From: Ralstonia sp. A12
GTDB lineage: Bacteria > Pseudomonadota > Gammaproteobacteria > Burkholderiales > Burkholderiaceae
Reading direction: 5' to 3'
Assembly (NCBI RefSeq): GCF_000801955.1
Contig: NZ_JSZO01000009.1
Span: 62,001-126,000, forward strand
Length of the DNA: 64,000 bases
Notes under the pieces: generated by a model
Told to the model about the DNA's origin: nothing
Databases searched by the model: none
Seen by the model: the letters and a program-made list of their open reading frames with translations, nothing else
Part shown: positions 54,738 through 63,724 of the stretch, in pieces
Layout: each line of letters starts with the position of its first letter
Numbering within the stretch: the stretch's first letter is position 1
Program-made: the position numbers and the translations under genes

Positions 54738-55619
54738 ATGCATGCACAAACGCAATACCGGCTCAGCGCCGCCGACCTGGAGGTCGTGTTGGCGATGGTG
54801 CGCACCGGCACGCTGGCGGCAGCGGGTGAGCGGCTGGGGGTGGATGCGTCCACCGTATTCCGGTCGTTGCAGCGGATTGAGCGCGGGCTCGGGCAATCGC
54901 TCTTTGTGCGCTCGCGCACGGGGTATCTGGCGAACGAGTTGGCGCAGTCGTTGGCCGAGCGTGCGGAGCAGGTGGAGGCCGCGCTGGAGGAGGCGCGGTC
55001 CGCAGTGCATGCTGCGCCGGATCAGGTCTCGGGCACCGTGCGCATCACCACCACGGACACCATCCTGGTCGGCCTGGTGGCGCCGGCGCTGAAGGCACTG
55101 CAGGTGCAGCACCCGAACCTGAGCTACGACCTGCAGGTCAGCAATGAGTTGGCGAGCCTGACCCGGCGCGACGCCGACATTGCCGTGCGCGCCACGCGCC
55201 GTCCGCCGCAGCATCTGGTCGGCAAGCACCTGGGCTCGATTCGCGTGGGGCTGTATGCGGGGCGCGGCTGCGGTATTACGTACGCCGATGTGGAAGCGGG
55301 CCGTGCACCGTGGATTGCCATTGACGATGCGATTCCGGAGCACCCCTCCGTGGCTTGGCGCAAGCGGCATTTTCCCAAGGTGGTGCCCACGTACTTCGTC
55401 AACAGCCTGCAGATCGCGGCGGAGATGGCGGCGATGGGGGCGGGTATCTCGATCCTGCCCGTGGTGATGGCGCAGGCGCGCAGCGATCTGGTGTCGCTGC
55501 GGGATTTGCAGGATGCCAACCAGTCGGAGCTATGGCTGCTGACACATCCGGAGTCGCGTCATCTGCGGCGGATCGCGACGGTGTACGGGCATCTGGCGCA
55601 GGTGTTGCGCATGCCGTAA
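54738..55619 (+). CDS. LysR-family transcriptional regulator
   Basis: A 293-residue regulator. The winged helix covers ~8-70: VLAMVRTGTLAAAGERLGVDASTVFRSLQRIE, with the effector domain starting near VSGTVRITTTDTI. It is divergent from the glutathione transferase across a 112-base gap and presumably controls it. A perfect hairpin follows its stop. Confidence 0.88.
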   Translation: MHAQTQYRLSAADLEVVLAMVRTGTLAAAGERLGVDASTVFRSLQRIERGLGQSLFVRSRTGYLANELAQSLAERAEQVEAALEEARSAVHAAPDQVSGTVRITTTDTILVGLVAPALKALQVQHPNLSYDLQVSNELASLTRRDADIAVRATRRPPQHLVGKHLGSIRVGLYAGRGCGITYADVEAGRAPWIAIDDAIPEHPSVAWRKRHFPKVVPTYFVNSLQIAAEMAAMGAGISILPVVMAQARSDLVSLRDLQDANQSELWLLTHPESRHLRRIATVYGHLAQVLRMP

Positions 55620-55631
55620 GACGCAAGCATG

Positions 55632-55652
55632 GAGCGGCGCATTGCGCCGCTC
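55632..55652. terminator. Hairpin between convergent genes
   Basis: GAGCGGCGC-ATT-GCGCCGCTC is a perfect 9-base stem with a 3-base loop between the LysR stop (55619) and the convergent gene end (55656). It lacks a T tract, so a terminator role is only likely by position. Confidence 0.45.
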
Positions 55653-55655
55653 GGC

Positions 55656-56138
55656 TTACTTGATGAAGAAGATGGTTTCGACCTCGTCGTTGTTCAGAAT
55701 GAAGGTCGTCGTCGTGATGTCGTCGAAGTAATACGTGTAGGTGGTCTTGGTGCCGAACGTTCCGGTTTTGACCGGGTTGCCCAGTGCCTTTGTAAGCGTG
55801 ACCACGTCGTCGCCGACATGTACGCCACCCACACCGCCTCGGAACGGCGCGTCCACACGATAGGACGTAACGCGGTCTTTCTCGAAAAACACCCAGATGC
55901 CTTTCGTCTTCAGCCGCAGTTGTTTCTTCTTGGGCAGGGTGGGCGTGGGGATCGGCTGATCGATCTGCTCGGGGTCGAGCGAGGTACCCAGCGCGCGCTT
56001 GACGTCATCGATGGAGTCACCCAGCTTGATCGGTAGATCCGTCACTGTCGGTGCAGCAAATGCCGCGCCCTGGAGGGCGAGCAGCAGGGTGGCCATGGCT
56101 GTGGCAAGGCGCCACGCGCGTCGGGAAGCAGTCAGCAT
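55656..56138 (-). CDS. Exported protein of unknown function with two SmpA-like repeats
   Basis: A 160-residue protein with a signal peptide ending AAFA-A. The start at 56138 was chosen for that signal. Two similar segments, LPIKLGDSIDDVKRALGTS and VHVGDDVVTLTKALGNPV, resemble the GxsxxeVxxxLG repeat of small envelope proteins such as SmpA/BamE. The rest is beta-rich and ends NNDEVETIFFIK. Function unknown. Confidence 0.65.
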   Translation of the reverse strand: MLTASRRAWRLATAMATLLLALQGAAFAAPTVTDLPIKLGDSIDDVKRALGTSLDPEQIDQPIPTPTLPKKKQLRLKTKGIWVFFEKDRVTSYRVDAPFRGGVGGVHVGDDVVTLTKALGNPVKTGTFGTKTTYTYYFDDITTTTFILNNDEVETIFFIK

Positions 56139-56230
56139 GGTGCGGGTAAGCGTGGGAGACGTTGATGAGGCATCGCGGTCGAGGCTAGCAGAAACCCATG
56201 CAGCTGCCTCGTGGGCTGAAGGAGGGTATG

Positions 56231-57178
56231 TCACGAAGACGCAACGGCAGGTGCACTCGGCTCGGACTCGCTGGCGCGCGATAAGTCACCGTCGAGCGCA
56301 GCGCGGCGGCGCAAATCTTCCGTGGTCTCGCCGTTGCCGTCCGGCCGCCAGCCCGGCGGGCGGAACAGGTAGCCGAGCACGTCGCGCGTTGAGCGGGCCG
56401 TCTTCAGGTCTTGCCACAGTCCGCGCCATTGGCTGAACTCGATGGTCAGCAGGTTGTACGTGTACATCGGATGCACGAGGCCGTAGCGGCAGGGCACCTC
56501 TTTGCGCTCGGGGATGTAGGTGCCGAACAGGCGATCGAAGATGATCAGCACGCCGCCGTAGTTGCCGTCCAGATATTCGAGGTTGGATGCGTGGTGCACG
56601 CGGTGCGCCGACGGGGTGTTCAGAAACCACTCCAGCGGACCAAGGCGCGGAATCCACGTGGCGTGAATCCAGAACTGGTACAGCAGGTTCAGCGACAGCA
56701 GCATCAGCACGATGCGCGGCGGCATGCCCAGCAGCGGCGCCAGCGAGAAGAAGAGCAGGGTGCCGGTCAGTTTGCCCGTCCACCCGAAGCGGTAGGCGGC
56801 CGACAGGTTCAGGTCGTTGGGCGAGTGGTGGATGGCGTGGGTGCACCAGAACCAGCGCACGCGGTGCGCCGCACGGTGGTACCAGTAGTAGCAGAACTCC
56901 TGGCCGAGAAAGCATGCTGCCCAGCCGGTCCAGTGGTCCATCGGCAGGGTCCACAGGCGGTGCTGGTAGACCCAGTCCAGGCCGTGCACCCAGAACGCCA
57001 TCGGCACCAGCCAGCGTAGTGGGTACTCGCGTACCAGGAAATCGACCACCGACACGCCGGCGGCTTTCCAGTCGTAGTTGCCCCAGCCGCGCAGGAACGA
57101 CAGCGCAAGCGCCTCGGCCAGTGACGACACCAGCACGATCACGACAGCAATCTTCAGGATGGTGAGCAGCACGTCCAT
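56231..57178 (-). CDS. Fatty acid hydroxylase/sterol desaturase-family membrane enzyme
   Basis: A 315-residue integral membrane di-iron enzyme. The start at 57178 gives a hydrophobic first helix (MDVLLTILKIAVVIVLVSSL). Histidine clusters HRAAHR, HAIHHSP and HRVHHASN match the eight-histidine motif of the superfamily. It hydroxylates or desaturates a lipid such as a carotenoid, sterol or ether lipid; the substrate is unknown. The C-terminal ~60 residues are polar. Confidence 0.88.
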   Translation of the reverse strand: MDVLLTILKIAVVIVLVSSLAEALALSFLRGWGNYDWKAAGVSVVDFLVREYPLRWLVPMAFWVHGLDWVYQHRLWTLPMDHWTGWAACFLGQEFCYYWYHRAAHRVRWFWCTHAIHHSPNDLNLSAAYRFGWTGKLTGTLLFFSLAPLLGMPPRIVLMLLSLNLLYQFWIHATWIPRLGPLEWFLNTPSAHRVHHASNLEYLDGNYGGVLIIFDRLFGTYIPERKEVPCRYGLVHPMYTYNLLTIEFSQWRGLWQDLKTARSTRDVLGYLFRPPGWRPDGNGETTEDLRRRAALDGDLSRASESEPSAPAVASS

Positions 57179-57276
57179 GGCGCTCGGCTCCCGGCTCCGT
57201 GGGGAATGCCAGCGACGGTACTGCAACCGCACCGGGGCGGCAATTGGGGCTGACGCAGGCGTCTCTTACAACCTGT

Positions 57277-57714
57277 TCAGCGTGCCCAGGTGTTGTTCCG
57301 ATTGTGCAGATAGATATGCACACCGCCGCTCTTGTCCTGCGCCACGCCCGCGCTGCCCCAGGGGAACGTGGCCATGGCGCCCGGGTCCTTGCCGAGTTTC
57401 TTGGCGATCCACTTGCGGTGGCGCTGCTCGGTGGTGGCGATGTCGTCGTAGGTGGCAGGCTGGGCCAGCTCAAAGAACGTGCTCACCAGCACGCCGGACT
57501 CAAAGCGCAGGCTGATCGTGACGGGGGTGGTGTCGTCCAGCGCGGCGGCGGTGGCGAACCGGCAGGGCACGGCCTTGCCCTCGACCTGTACCGGCCGCTG
57601 CGGCCCGACAACGAAACGTGCGGGCAGGCCGTCGGGCTGGGCCTGCGGGGTCACGCTGAAGCCGCCCAGGGTGACTTCACCCGTGGCGGGGTTGATACGG
57701 ATGACGTCGTTCAT
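57277..57714 (-). CDS. Protein of unknown function
   Basis: A 145-residue soluble protein starting MNDVIRINPATGEVTLGGFSV. It is a beta-rich domain with no recognised family, signal peptide or membrane segment. The middle reads VTISLRFESGVLVSTFFELA; the end reads WGSAGVAQDKSGGVHIYLHNRN. Its start was placed after a short 12-base tandem repeat that a longer frame would translate as WTIRWTIRWTI. It does not appear linked to its neighbours. Confidence 0.65.
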   Translation of the reverse strand: MNDVIRINPATGEVTLGGFSVTPQAQPDGLPARFVVGPQRPVQVEGKAVPCRFATAAALDDTTPVTISLRFESGVLVSTFFELAQPATYDDIATTEQRHRKWIAKKLGKDPGAMATFPWGSAGVAQDKSGGVHIYLHNRNNTWAR

Positions 57715-58016
57715 GCGGATCGTGAAGAGAGCGTGCAGGCTCGGCATCGTCGTGCCGATCGTGTCTGGGTAACCAGGCGGACGGATCTCGTGAATGGTCC
57801 AGCGAATCGTCCAGCGAATCGTCCAGTTATAGCAGCCGCCCCCTCGGATGGGCGGCACGGCGTGCCCTCAAGTTCGCGCGCGCCGTGCCGTAGCTTGCTC
57901 AGTGGCCCTTGATAGCCGGAAGTACTAGGCGTTCTGGAGGGCGCAACGGTAGCACCGAGCGCTGTACGTCGTACGCAGTCGTCTGATTCACGCAGGACAT
58001 TCCACCTAGAAGAATC
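57715..58016. other. Intergenic region with a 12-base tandem repeat and a long inverted repeat
   Basis: At 57793-57826 the unit AATCGTCCAGCG occurs about 2.8 times (first copy AATGGTCCAGCG). At 57853-57862 CGGCACGGCG pairs perfectly with CGCCGTGCCG at 57881-57890, an 18-base loop apart. No gene is supported. No flagellar sigma-28 promoter was recognised before the chemoreceptor. Confidence 0.5.
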
Positions 58017-59819
58017 ATGATCTCCTCTCTTCGGACCCGCATTCTCCTCATCTCGTCGGCCACCGTGATCGGTGCCCTGGCGCTGTCCGGCGCCGCCACG
58101 TACTCCATCGTGCGCAGCAATACGATGGAATCCATCGACCAGAACCTGGCCGCCATCACCAGTGCCAACACGCTCGTCATCGACAAGTGGGTGGCCGCCA
58201 AGGCGCGCGCCGTGAAGACGACCGCCGAGGCCGTCGAGCATGGCGACCCGCGCGGCCTGGTCAAGCACATGGGCGACGCCGATGGCTTCCCCATCACCAC
58301 CATCGGCTGGACCGACAAATCCTTCCTGTCCACCAGCACCACCACGCCCAAGGACTACGACCCCACCATCCGCCCCTGGTACAAGCAGGCCATTGCCGCC
58401 GGCAAGCTGCTCGTCACCAAGCCCTACGGTGACGTGTCGACCGGCGTGCAGTATGTGTCGTTTTCCGCCCCGCTGATCCGCAATGGCGAAGCCACCGGCG
58501 CGGTGAGCGGCGCCGTGCCGCTGGATCGCGTACGCGAGGTGGTGGCCGCCGTGCACCCGACACCGTCGAGCCTGGCGTTTGTGGTTGCCAAGGACGGCCA
58601 GGTCATCGCCCACCCCGACGCCAAGCTGATGCTCAAGCCGGTGACGGACGTGTCCTCTGCGCTCAATGCCGATGTGCTGGCGACGCTGGCCAAAGCCAGC
58701 GCACCGCTTGAGGTTGAGCTTGCCGGTGTACCAAAGCTGCTCAAGGCACAGGCCGTGCAGGGCACCGACTGGAGCCTGGTGATCGCGCTGGACAAGGCCG
58801 AGGCCACCGCCGGTTTGCGTAACGTCGTGCGTGCGCTGGCCGTGGCGATCGTGCTGCTGACACTGGCAGCCCTGGGCATCGCCGCGTTCTTTACCTCGCA
58901 ATCGTTCCGCCGCCTGTCGCAGGTGCGTGATGCGATGGACACCATCGGCTCCGGCGGCGGTGACTTGACGCACCGCCTGCCCGTGGTCGGCAACGACGAG
59001 GTGGCGCAGATCAGCGCGTCGTTCAACACCTTCATCGACAAGATTGGCGAGGTGCTGCTGGAAGTGCGCGCCAGCGTCGACAGCATGAAGTCGGCCACCG
59101 GCGAGATCGAGATGGGCAACCGCGATCTTTCCAACCGCACCGAAGTCTCGGCCAGCAACCTGCAGGAAACCTCCGCCGCGCTGACCGAGCTGACCACCAG
59201 CGTGAAGAACTCCGCCGACGCGGCCGTGCAGGCCACGCGCCTGGCGAGCGACGCCAGCCAGGCCGCCACGCGCGGCGGCGAAGTGGTGTCGAGCGCCGTG
59301 AGCACGATGGACGAGATTGCCAAGTCGTCGGCGCGCATCACCGAGATCATCGGCGTGATCGACAGCATTGCGTTCCAGACCAACATCCTGGCGCTCAACG
59401 CCGCCGTGGAAGCCGCCCGCGCTGGCGAGAACGGCCGCGGCTTTGCCGTGGTGGCCGGCGAGGTGCGCACGCTGGCACAACGCAGCGCCACCGCCGCGCG
59501 CGAGATCAAGGACCTGATCCAGGCCTCGGAAGCCAGCGTCAAGACCGGTGCGCAGCGCGTGCAGGCGGCCGGCTCGACCATGCAGGAAATCGTGGCCGGT
59601 ATCGAGCGCGTGTCGCGCATCATCGGCGAGATCGACGGCGCGATGCACGAGCAGAGCAGCGGCATCAGCCAGATCGACCGCAGCGTCGCCGAGATGGACC
59701 AGGCCACGCAGCAGAATGCCGCGCTGGTCGAGCAATCGACGGCCGCATCGGCGATGCTCAACGAGCAGGCACAGGGCCTGGCGCGTACGGTGGGGTTGTT
59801 CAAGCTGCGTGCGGGCTGA
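58017..59819 (+). CDS. Methyl-accepting chemotaxis protein with dCache-type sensor
   Basis: A 600-residue inner-membrane chemoreceptor. The first membrane helix is ~8-30. A periplasmic sensor spans ~31-275, with a dCache-like WTDKSFLSTSTTTPKDYDPTIRPWYKQA block. A second helix at ~278-302 (VVRALAVAIVLLTLAALGIAAFF) and a HAMP domain follow. The signalling hairpin tip IDSIAFQTNILALNAAVEAARAGENGRGFAVVAGEVR is perfectly conserved. No C-terminal NWETF-type pentapeptide is present. dCache receptors commonly sense amino acids or small acids; the ligand is unknown. Confidence 0.93.
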   Translation: MISSLRTRILLISSATVIGALALSGAATYSIVRSNTMESIDQNLAAITSANTLVIDKWVAAKARAVKTTAEAVEHGDPRGLVKHMGDADGFPITTIGWTDKSFLSTSTTTPKDYDPTIRPWYKQAIAAGKLLVTKPYGDVSTGVQYVSFSAPLIRNGEATGAVSGAVPLDRVREVVAAVHPTPSSLAFVVAKDGQVIAHPDAKLMLKPVTDVSSALNADVLATLAKASAPLEVELAGVPKLLKAQAVQGTDWSLVIALDKAEATAGLRNVVRALAVAIVLLTLAALGIAAFFTSQSFRRLSQVRDAMDTIGSGGGDLTHRLPVVGNDEVAQISASFNTFIDKIGEVLLEVRASVDSMKSATGEIEMGNRDLSNRTEVSASNLQETSAALTELTTSVKNSADAAVQATRLASDASQAATRGGEVVSSAVSTMDEIAKSSARITEIIGVIDSIAFQTNILALNAAVEAARAGENGRGFAVVAGEVRTLAQRSATAAREIKDLIQASEASVKTGAQRVQAAGSTMQEIVAGIERVSRIIGEIDGAMHEQSSGISQIDRSVAEMDQATQQNAALVEQSTAASAMLNEQAQGLARTVGLFKLRAG

Positions 59820-59967
59820 GCCTGCTGTTGTGCGGTGTCGGGCGACGCGCCCGTCGCTCGCTACGGAATCGCCCTAAGTCTCCTCACGCGCGCGCCGGTG
59901 CGACAATCGGCGCAGCGTTGCCCCGGACCACCGCATCCTGACGGCGGCCGTGACATGAGGAGGCGTC

Positions 59968-60447
59968 ATGCATCGTCATCACCGTTCTGTCGCTGGCATC
60001 CGGATGGCGTTCGCCACCGTTGCATTGATCGGATGCGCCGGCGCGTTTGCACAGGCTTCAGCACCTGCCGCGGCGCCATCCACGCCACCGCTCATTCCGC
60101 AGATCATCAACATGGGCGGCATGACGGCCGAAGAGATCGGCCCGGTCATCGCCGAGATGGGCACGCTGCGCACCAAGGGGCTGGTAAGCACGCCCAACGG
60201 CACGGTGGGCATCCAGGTGGGTACGGTGGCCAAGCACACGCATACGTACTCGGACGAGATCCAGTACGTGATGTCCGGCACGGCCACGTTCTGGCTCGAC
60301 GACGCGCCGAGTGAGGTGCGGGCGGGCGACCTGATCGTCATTCCGCGCGGGGTCGTGCACGGAACGTCGACCACCAGCCCGGATTTCAAGGCCATGGCGA
60401 TCAAGCTGCCGCCGCAGCGTGCCGGAGATACGCACAAGGTGCCTTGA
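59968..60447 (+). CDS. Exported cupin-domain protein
   Basis: A 159-residue protein with a signal peptide (hydrophobic core MAFATVALIGCAGAFA) and an Ala/Pro linker. The single cupin domain has HTHTYSDEIQYVMSGTATFWL, with two His and a Glu, and GDLIVIPRGVVHGTS with the last metal His. A metal-dependent periplasmic function is likely; the substrate is unknown. The preceding bases GGAGGCGTC provide a ribosome binding site. Confidence 0.82.
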   Translation: MHRHHRSVAGIRMAFATVALIGCAGAFAQASAPAAAPSTPPLIPQIINMGGMTAEEIGPVIAEMGTLRTKGLVSTPNGTVGIQVGTVAKHTHTYSDEIQYVMSGTATFWLDDAPSEVRAGDLIVIPRGVVHGTSTTSPDFKAMAIKLPPQRAGDTHKVP

Positions 60448-60632
60448 TTGTCTGGCCGCGGTTCTGGGCCCCGGTGATGATTCCAGTGTTTCATCCCTTG
60501 TTTGAGGCTTGATCGGGAGCGGGGCGATACACTCGCTTCGCTCAGACAGTGCCCCTGACTTTTTCCGCTCGAGCCTGAAAAGCGAGGCGCCGCGCAAGGC
60601 TGGAACGGCCATGGCGAGCGCCGAGGCTCGCG

Positions 60633-61445
60633 CTACGGCAGCAGCTCGCGCGGTGTCACACCAAGCAGGCGCCGCATCCAGCGCGCCATGTGGCTCTGGT
60701 TTGCGAAGCCCACGGCCAGCGCGATCTCGCTGGCGGGCAGTGATCGCTTGATCAACAGCAGGCGTGCCCGCTCGACGCGCCGTTCCACAACGTACCGGTG
60801 CAGCGATGTGCCTTTGCTCGACCGGAAGGCGCGCTGCAAATACGAACGGCTGACCCCGGCGACGCTGGCCAACGCGTCGAGCGAGAGATCAACGTCCAGA
60901 TTGGCTTCGATAAAGTCGACCACGCGCTGAACCTGCCGTGCCGAAAGCGCTTCACCCTGCCGCCCTGCCACCGCGTAGCCAGCCAGCAACTGCACCGCGA
61001 GCGCGACGCCCAGGCTGTCCGTGTACAGCCGTCCACCCGGCGCGCCTGAGCAATGATCAGCCTCAATGGCCAGCATCAGGTGACACAGGCGAGCCTCCTC
61101 GATCAGGTGCCGCGCTTGCAGCCCCGCGTGTGCTGGGCGCATCTGCATCTCTTGCGCCACGCGCTGGAGAAACCCACAAGGTATCTGCACGTCCAGCGCG
61201 GCGTAGTCTTCATCGGCATCGAAAGCGCCGCTGCAATCGGCGGGCGTGAGATCGACGTGGCCGTGTCGGCGCAGGAAGCGCTGCCCGGACTCCCGGCACG
61301 TCGTGATCGTGCGTGCGCTCAGGTGCAGGCTCACGCGGTGGTCCGCGATCATTGGCAAATCGATGCGTCCCGGCGGGTTGAACCGGCGGGCGACCTGGAT
61401 ACCTGCAGGGGGCCAGAGAGCAGAGGGTTCGAGCATGCGGTGCAT
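60633..61445 (-). CDS. AraC-family transcriptional regulator
   Basis: A 270-residue regulator. The C-terminal ~100 residues hold two helix-turn-helix units: LSLDALASVAGVSRSYLQRAFRSSKGTSLHRYV and ASEIALAVGFANQSHMARWMRRLLGVTP. The N-terminal domain is a degenerate cupin-like effector part. The start at 61445 (or 61436) was chosen because the upstream 34 residues of the longest frame cover the operator region. It is divergent from the epimerase at 61589, with two direct repeats between them. Confidence 0.85.
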   Translation of the reverse strand: MHRMLEPSALWPPAGIQVARRFNPPGRIDLPMIADHRVSLHLSARTITTCRESGQRFLRRHGHVDLTPADCSGAFDADEDYAALDVQIPCGFLQRVAQEMQMRPAHAGLQARHLIEEARLCHLMLAIEADHCSGAPGGRLYTDSLGVALAVQLLAGYAVAGRQGEALSARQVQRVVDFIEANLDVDLSLDALASVAGVSRSYLQRAFRSSKGTSLHRYVVERRVERARLLLIKRSLPASEIALAVGFANQSHMARWMRRLLGVTPRELLP

Positions 61446-61493
61446 TCTAGCGTTGAGGATTTCTCTCTGTCGGCAAGGGGTTTTAGCGGTTTG

Positions 61494-61530
61494 CGAAGCC
61501 GAACGTGCCAAATTCCGAAGCCGAACGTGC
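61494..61530. promoter_or_regulatory. Two 15-base direct repeats in the AraC/epimerase divergent region
   Basis: CGAAGCCGAACGTGC occurs exactly at 61494-61508 and 61516-61530. The 22-base period is two helical turns, so both copies face the same side of the DNA. AraC-type activators bind such direct repeats next to the -35 of their target, here the epimerase gene at 61589. Confidence 0.7.
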
Positions 61531-61588
61531 GCGATTGCGGCTGACAAACACCCTAGAGTGCTGCTCAGCGCAACTTTGTTCCCTCACC

Positions 61589-62491
61589 ATGAAACAGGCG
61601 ACAAAACTCGTTATCGGCGCCGGCCCCACCGGCATGCAGACTGCCAAGCTACTTGCAGACGCGGGCGATCATGTGATCGTCGTCTCGCGCCGTGGCACCG
61701 GCCCGAATCTTTCCGGTGTCCGTCATGTCGCGCTGGACGTGACCGATGCCGACGCGCTGGCCGGGCTCGCCGCTGGCGCATCGGCCCTCTTCAATTGCGC
61801 GATGCCGCGCTATGACCGGTGGCCCGAAGAATTTCCGCCGATCGCCGCATCGGTGCTGAACGCGGCGGAGCGCGCCGGCGCCGATCTCATCACGCTGAGC
61901 AACGTCTACGGATATGGCAATGTTGGCGGCGCGATGTCCGAATCGCTGCCGATGGCGCCGAGCACTGTCAAGGGCCGCGTGCGGGCGGCCATGTGGAACG
62001 CCGCGCTGGCGAGCCGGGTGCGCGTGACCGAGGTGCGAGCGAGCGACTACCTTGGCCAGGGCGCGGCGTCGCTCTTTACCTTGATGACGCTCCCCGCCAT
62101 CGTGCAGGGCCAGCCGGCCAGCTTCCCGGGGGATCTCGATGCGCTGCATAGCTGGACCTTCACGCACGATGTGGCGAAGACCCTGGTTGCCGCCTCTCGC
62201 TACGAAGGCGCCTGGGGGCGTGCGTGGCACGTTCCGTCGAGTGATCTGTCAGTGCGGGCGTTGTGCGCGCGCATCGCTGAACTTGCAGCGGCACCGGCAC
62301 CAGTCTTGGTGCGTATGCCGGCGGCGGAATTCGAGGCGCTCGGCGCCGGCGATTCCATCCTGCGCGAGGTGATCGAGATGGCCTACCTCTACGACGGGCC
62401 TTGCTGCCTGGATACCACCGCGACCCAGCGGGCGTTGGGTGTGATCGCAACGCCGATCGACGCAGTGCTGCGCGATACGCTCGGTGGATGA
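61589..62491 (+). CDS. NAD-dependent epimerase/dehydratase-family protein
   Basis: A 300-residue Rossmann-fold protein. The start at 61589 gives MKQATKLVIGAGPTGMQTAKLLADAG. The cofactor loop reads GAGPTGMQTA and the segment ITLSNVYGYGNVGGAM holds a Tyr but lacks the usual lysine, as in atypical extended SDRs. The substrate is unknown. It is probably controlled by the divergent AraC regulator. Confidence 0.8.
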   Translation: MKQATKLVIGAGPTGMQTAKLLADAGDHVIVVSRRGTGPNLSGVRHVALDVTDADALAGLAAGASALFNCAMPRYDRWPEEFPPIAASVLNAAERAGADLITLSNVYGYGNVGGAMSESLPMAPSTVKGRVRAAMWNAALASRVRVTEVRASDYLGQGAASLFTLMTLPAIVQGQPASFPGDLDALHSWTFTHDVAKTLVAASRYEGAWGRAWHVPSSDLSVRALCARIAELAAAPAPVLVRMPAAEFEALGAGDSILREVIEMAYLYDGPCCLDTTATQRALGVIATPIDAVLRDTLGG

Positions 62492-62559
62492 GTGCTGCTG
62501 GTGAGCGGACGGCCTTGAGCGCTACAACGGGAGCAGGGCGGTCCGGAGGCGGGGCATCC

Positions 62560-62576
62560 GGCGGGGGCTCCCCGCC
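62560..62576. other. GC-rich hairpin between the epimerase gene and hemE
   Basis: GGCGGGG-GCT-CCCCGCC is a perfect 7-base stem with a 3-base loop. It has no T tract. It may end the epimerase transcript, or act in the hemE leader upstream region. Confidence 0.35.
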
Positions 62577-62597
62577 TGCCACCCGCCCCCCATCCCT

Positions 62598-62603
62598 TAC
62601 AAT
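62598..62603 (+). promoter_or_regulatory. -10 element of hemE
   Basis: TACAAT lies 26 bases before the hemE start, a close match to the -10 consensus. No good -35 is seen at the right distance. Confidence 0.45.
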
Positions 62604-62629
62604 GGCGCCCTCATAAAGAGTCCAACGCC

Positions 62630-63724
62630 ATGTCCGCTCCGCTCGCCAACGACACCTTCCTGCGCGCCCTGCGCCGCCAGCCCACCGACTACACGCCGCT
62701 GTGGCTGATGCGCCAGGCAGGCCGCTACCTGCCGGAGTACAACGCCACGCGTGCCCGCGCCGGCAGCTTCCTGGGCTTGGCCAAGTCGCCGGCATATGCA
62801 ACGGAAGTGACGCTGCAGCCGCTGGATCGCTATCCGCTGGACGCGGCCATCCTCTTCTCCGACATCCTGACCGTGCCCGACGCCATGGGCCTGGGCCTGT
62901 CGTTCGCACAGGGCGAGGGCCCGCGCTTTGCCAAGCCGGTGCGCTCGGAAGCCGACGTGGCCGCGCTGTCGGTGCCGGACATGTCGTCACTGCAGTACGT
63001 GTTTGACGCCGTGGCGGAAATCCGCCGCGCGCTCGTGCAGGACGGCCGCCAGCGCGTGCCGCTCATCGGCTTCTCGGGCAGCCCGTGGACGCTTGCCTGC
63101 TACATGGTCGAAGGCGGCGGCTCGGACGACTTCCGCACCGTCAAGTCGATGCTCTATGCGCGCCCGGACCTGATGCACCGCATCCTGGAGATCAACGCGC
63201 AGGCCGTGATCGACTATCTGAATGCACAGATCGAAGCCGGCGCCCAAGCTGTGCAGGTGTTCGATACCTGGGGCGGCGCCCTGGCCGACGGCATCTATCA
63301 CGAGTTCTCGCTGGCCTACATGCAGCGTGTGGTGGAAGGCATTCGCCCCGGGGCCGATGGCCAGCGTGTGCCGGTCATCCTGTTCACCAAGGGTGGTGGC
63401 CTGTGGCTTGAAGCCATGGCCGAGACCGGCGCCGATGCCCTCGGCGTGGACTGGACGGTCAACCTGCAGCTCGCCCGCCAACGCACCGGCGGCCGCGTCG
63501 CCCTGCAAGGCAATCTGGACCCGACCGTCCTGTTTGCCGAGCCTGACGCCATCCGCGCCCAGGTGCGCCGCGTGTTGGAAGACTACGCCGCCGGCGGCGA
63601 CAGCGACGGCCACATCTTCAACCTGGGCCACGGCATCTCGCAGTTCACGCCGCCCGAGGCTGTGACGGTGCTGGTGGACGAGGTGCACAGCTTCAGTCGT
63701 GCACTGCGCAAAAAAGCCGCGTAA
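62630..63724 (+). CDS. hemE: Uroporphyrinogen III decarboxylase
   Basis: A 364-residue TIM-barrel enzyme of normal length. It decarboxylates uroporphyrinogen III to coproporphyrinogen III in haem synthesis and acts in the cytoplasm. The two family signatures are clear: [15 protein letters not shown] near the N-terminus and [19 protein letters not shown] in the middle. The active-site Asp is in [14 protein letters not shown]. The C-terminal [15 protein letters not shown] is typical. Confidence 0.98.
   Translation: MSAPLANDTFLRALRRQPTDYTPLWLMRQAGRYLPEYNATRARAGSFLGLAKSPAYATEVTLQPLDRYPLDAAILFSDILTVPDAMGLGLSFAQGEGPRFAKPVRSEADVAALSVPDMSSLQYVFDAVAEIRRALVQDGRQRVPLIGFSGSPWTLACYMVEGGGSDDFRTVKSMLYARPDLMHRILEINAQAVIDYLNAQIEAGAQAVQVFDTWGGALADGIYHEFSLAYMQRVVEGIRPGADGQRVPVILFTKGGGLWLEAMAETGADALGVDWTVNLQLARQRTGGRVALQGNLDPTVLFAEPDAIRAQVRRVLEDYAAGGDSDGHIFNLGHGISQFTPPEAVTVLVDEVHSFSRALRKKAA

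Noticed and set aside
57711-59735. 674-residue leftward frame opposite the chemoreceptor
   Set aside because: Shadow of the MCP gene; the plus-strand signalling domain is unmistakable.
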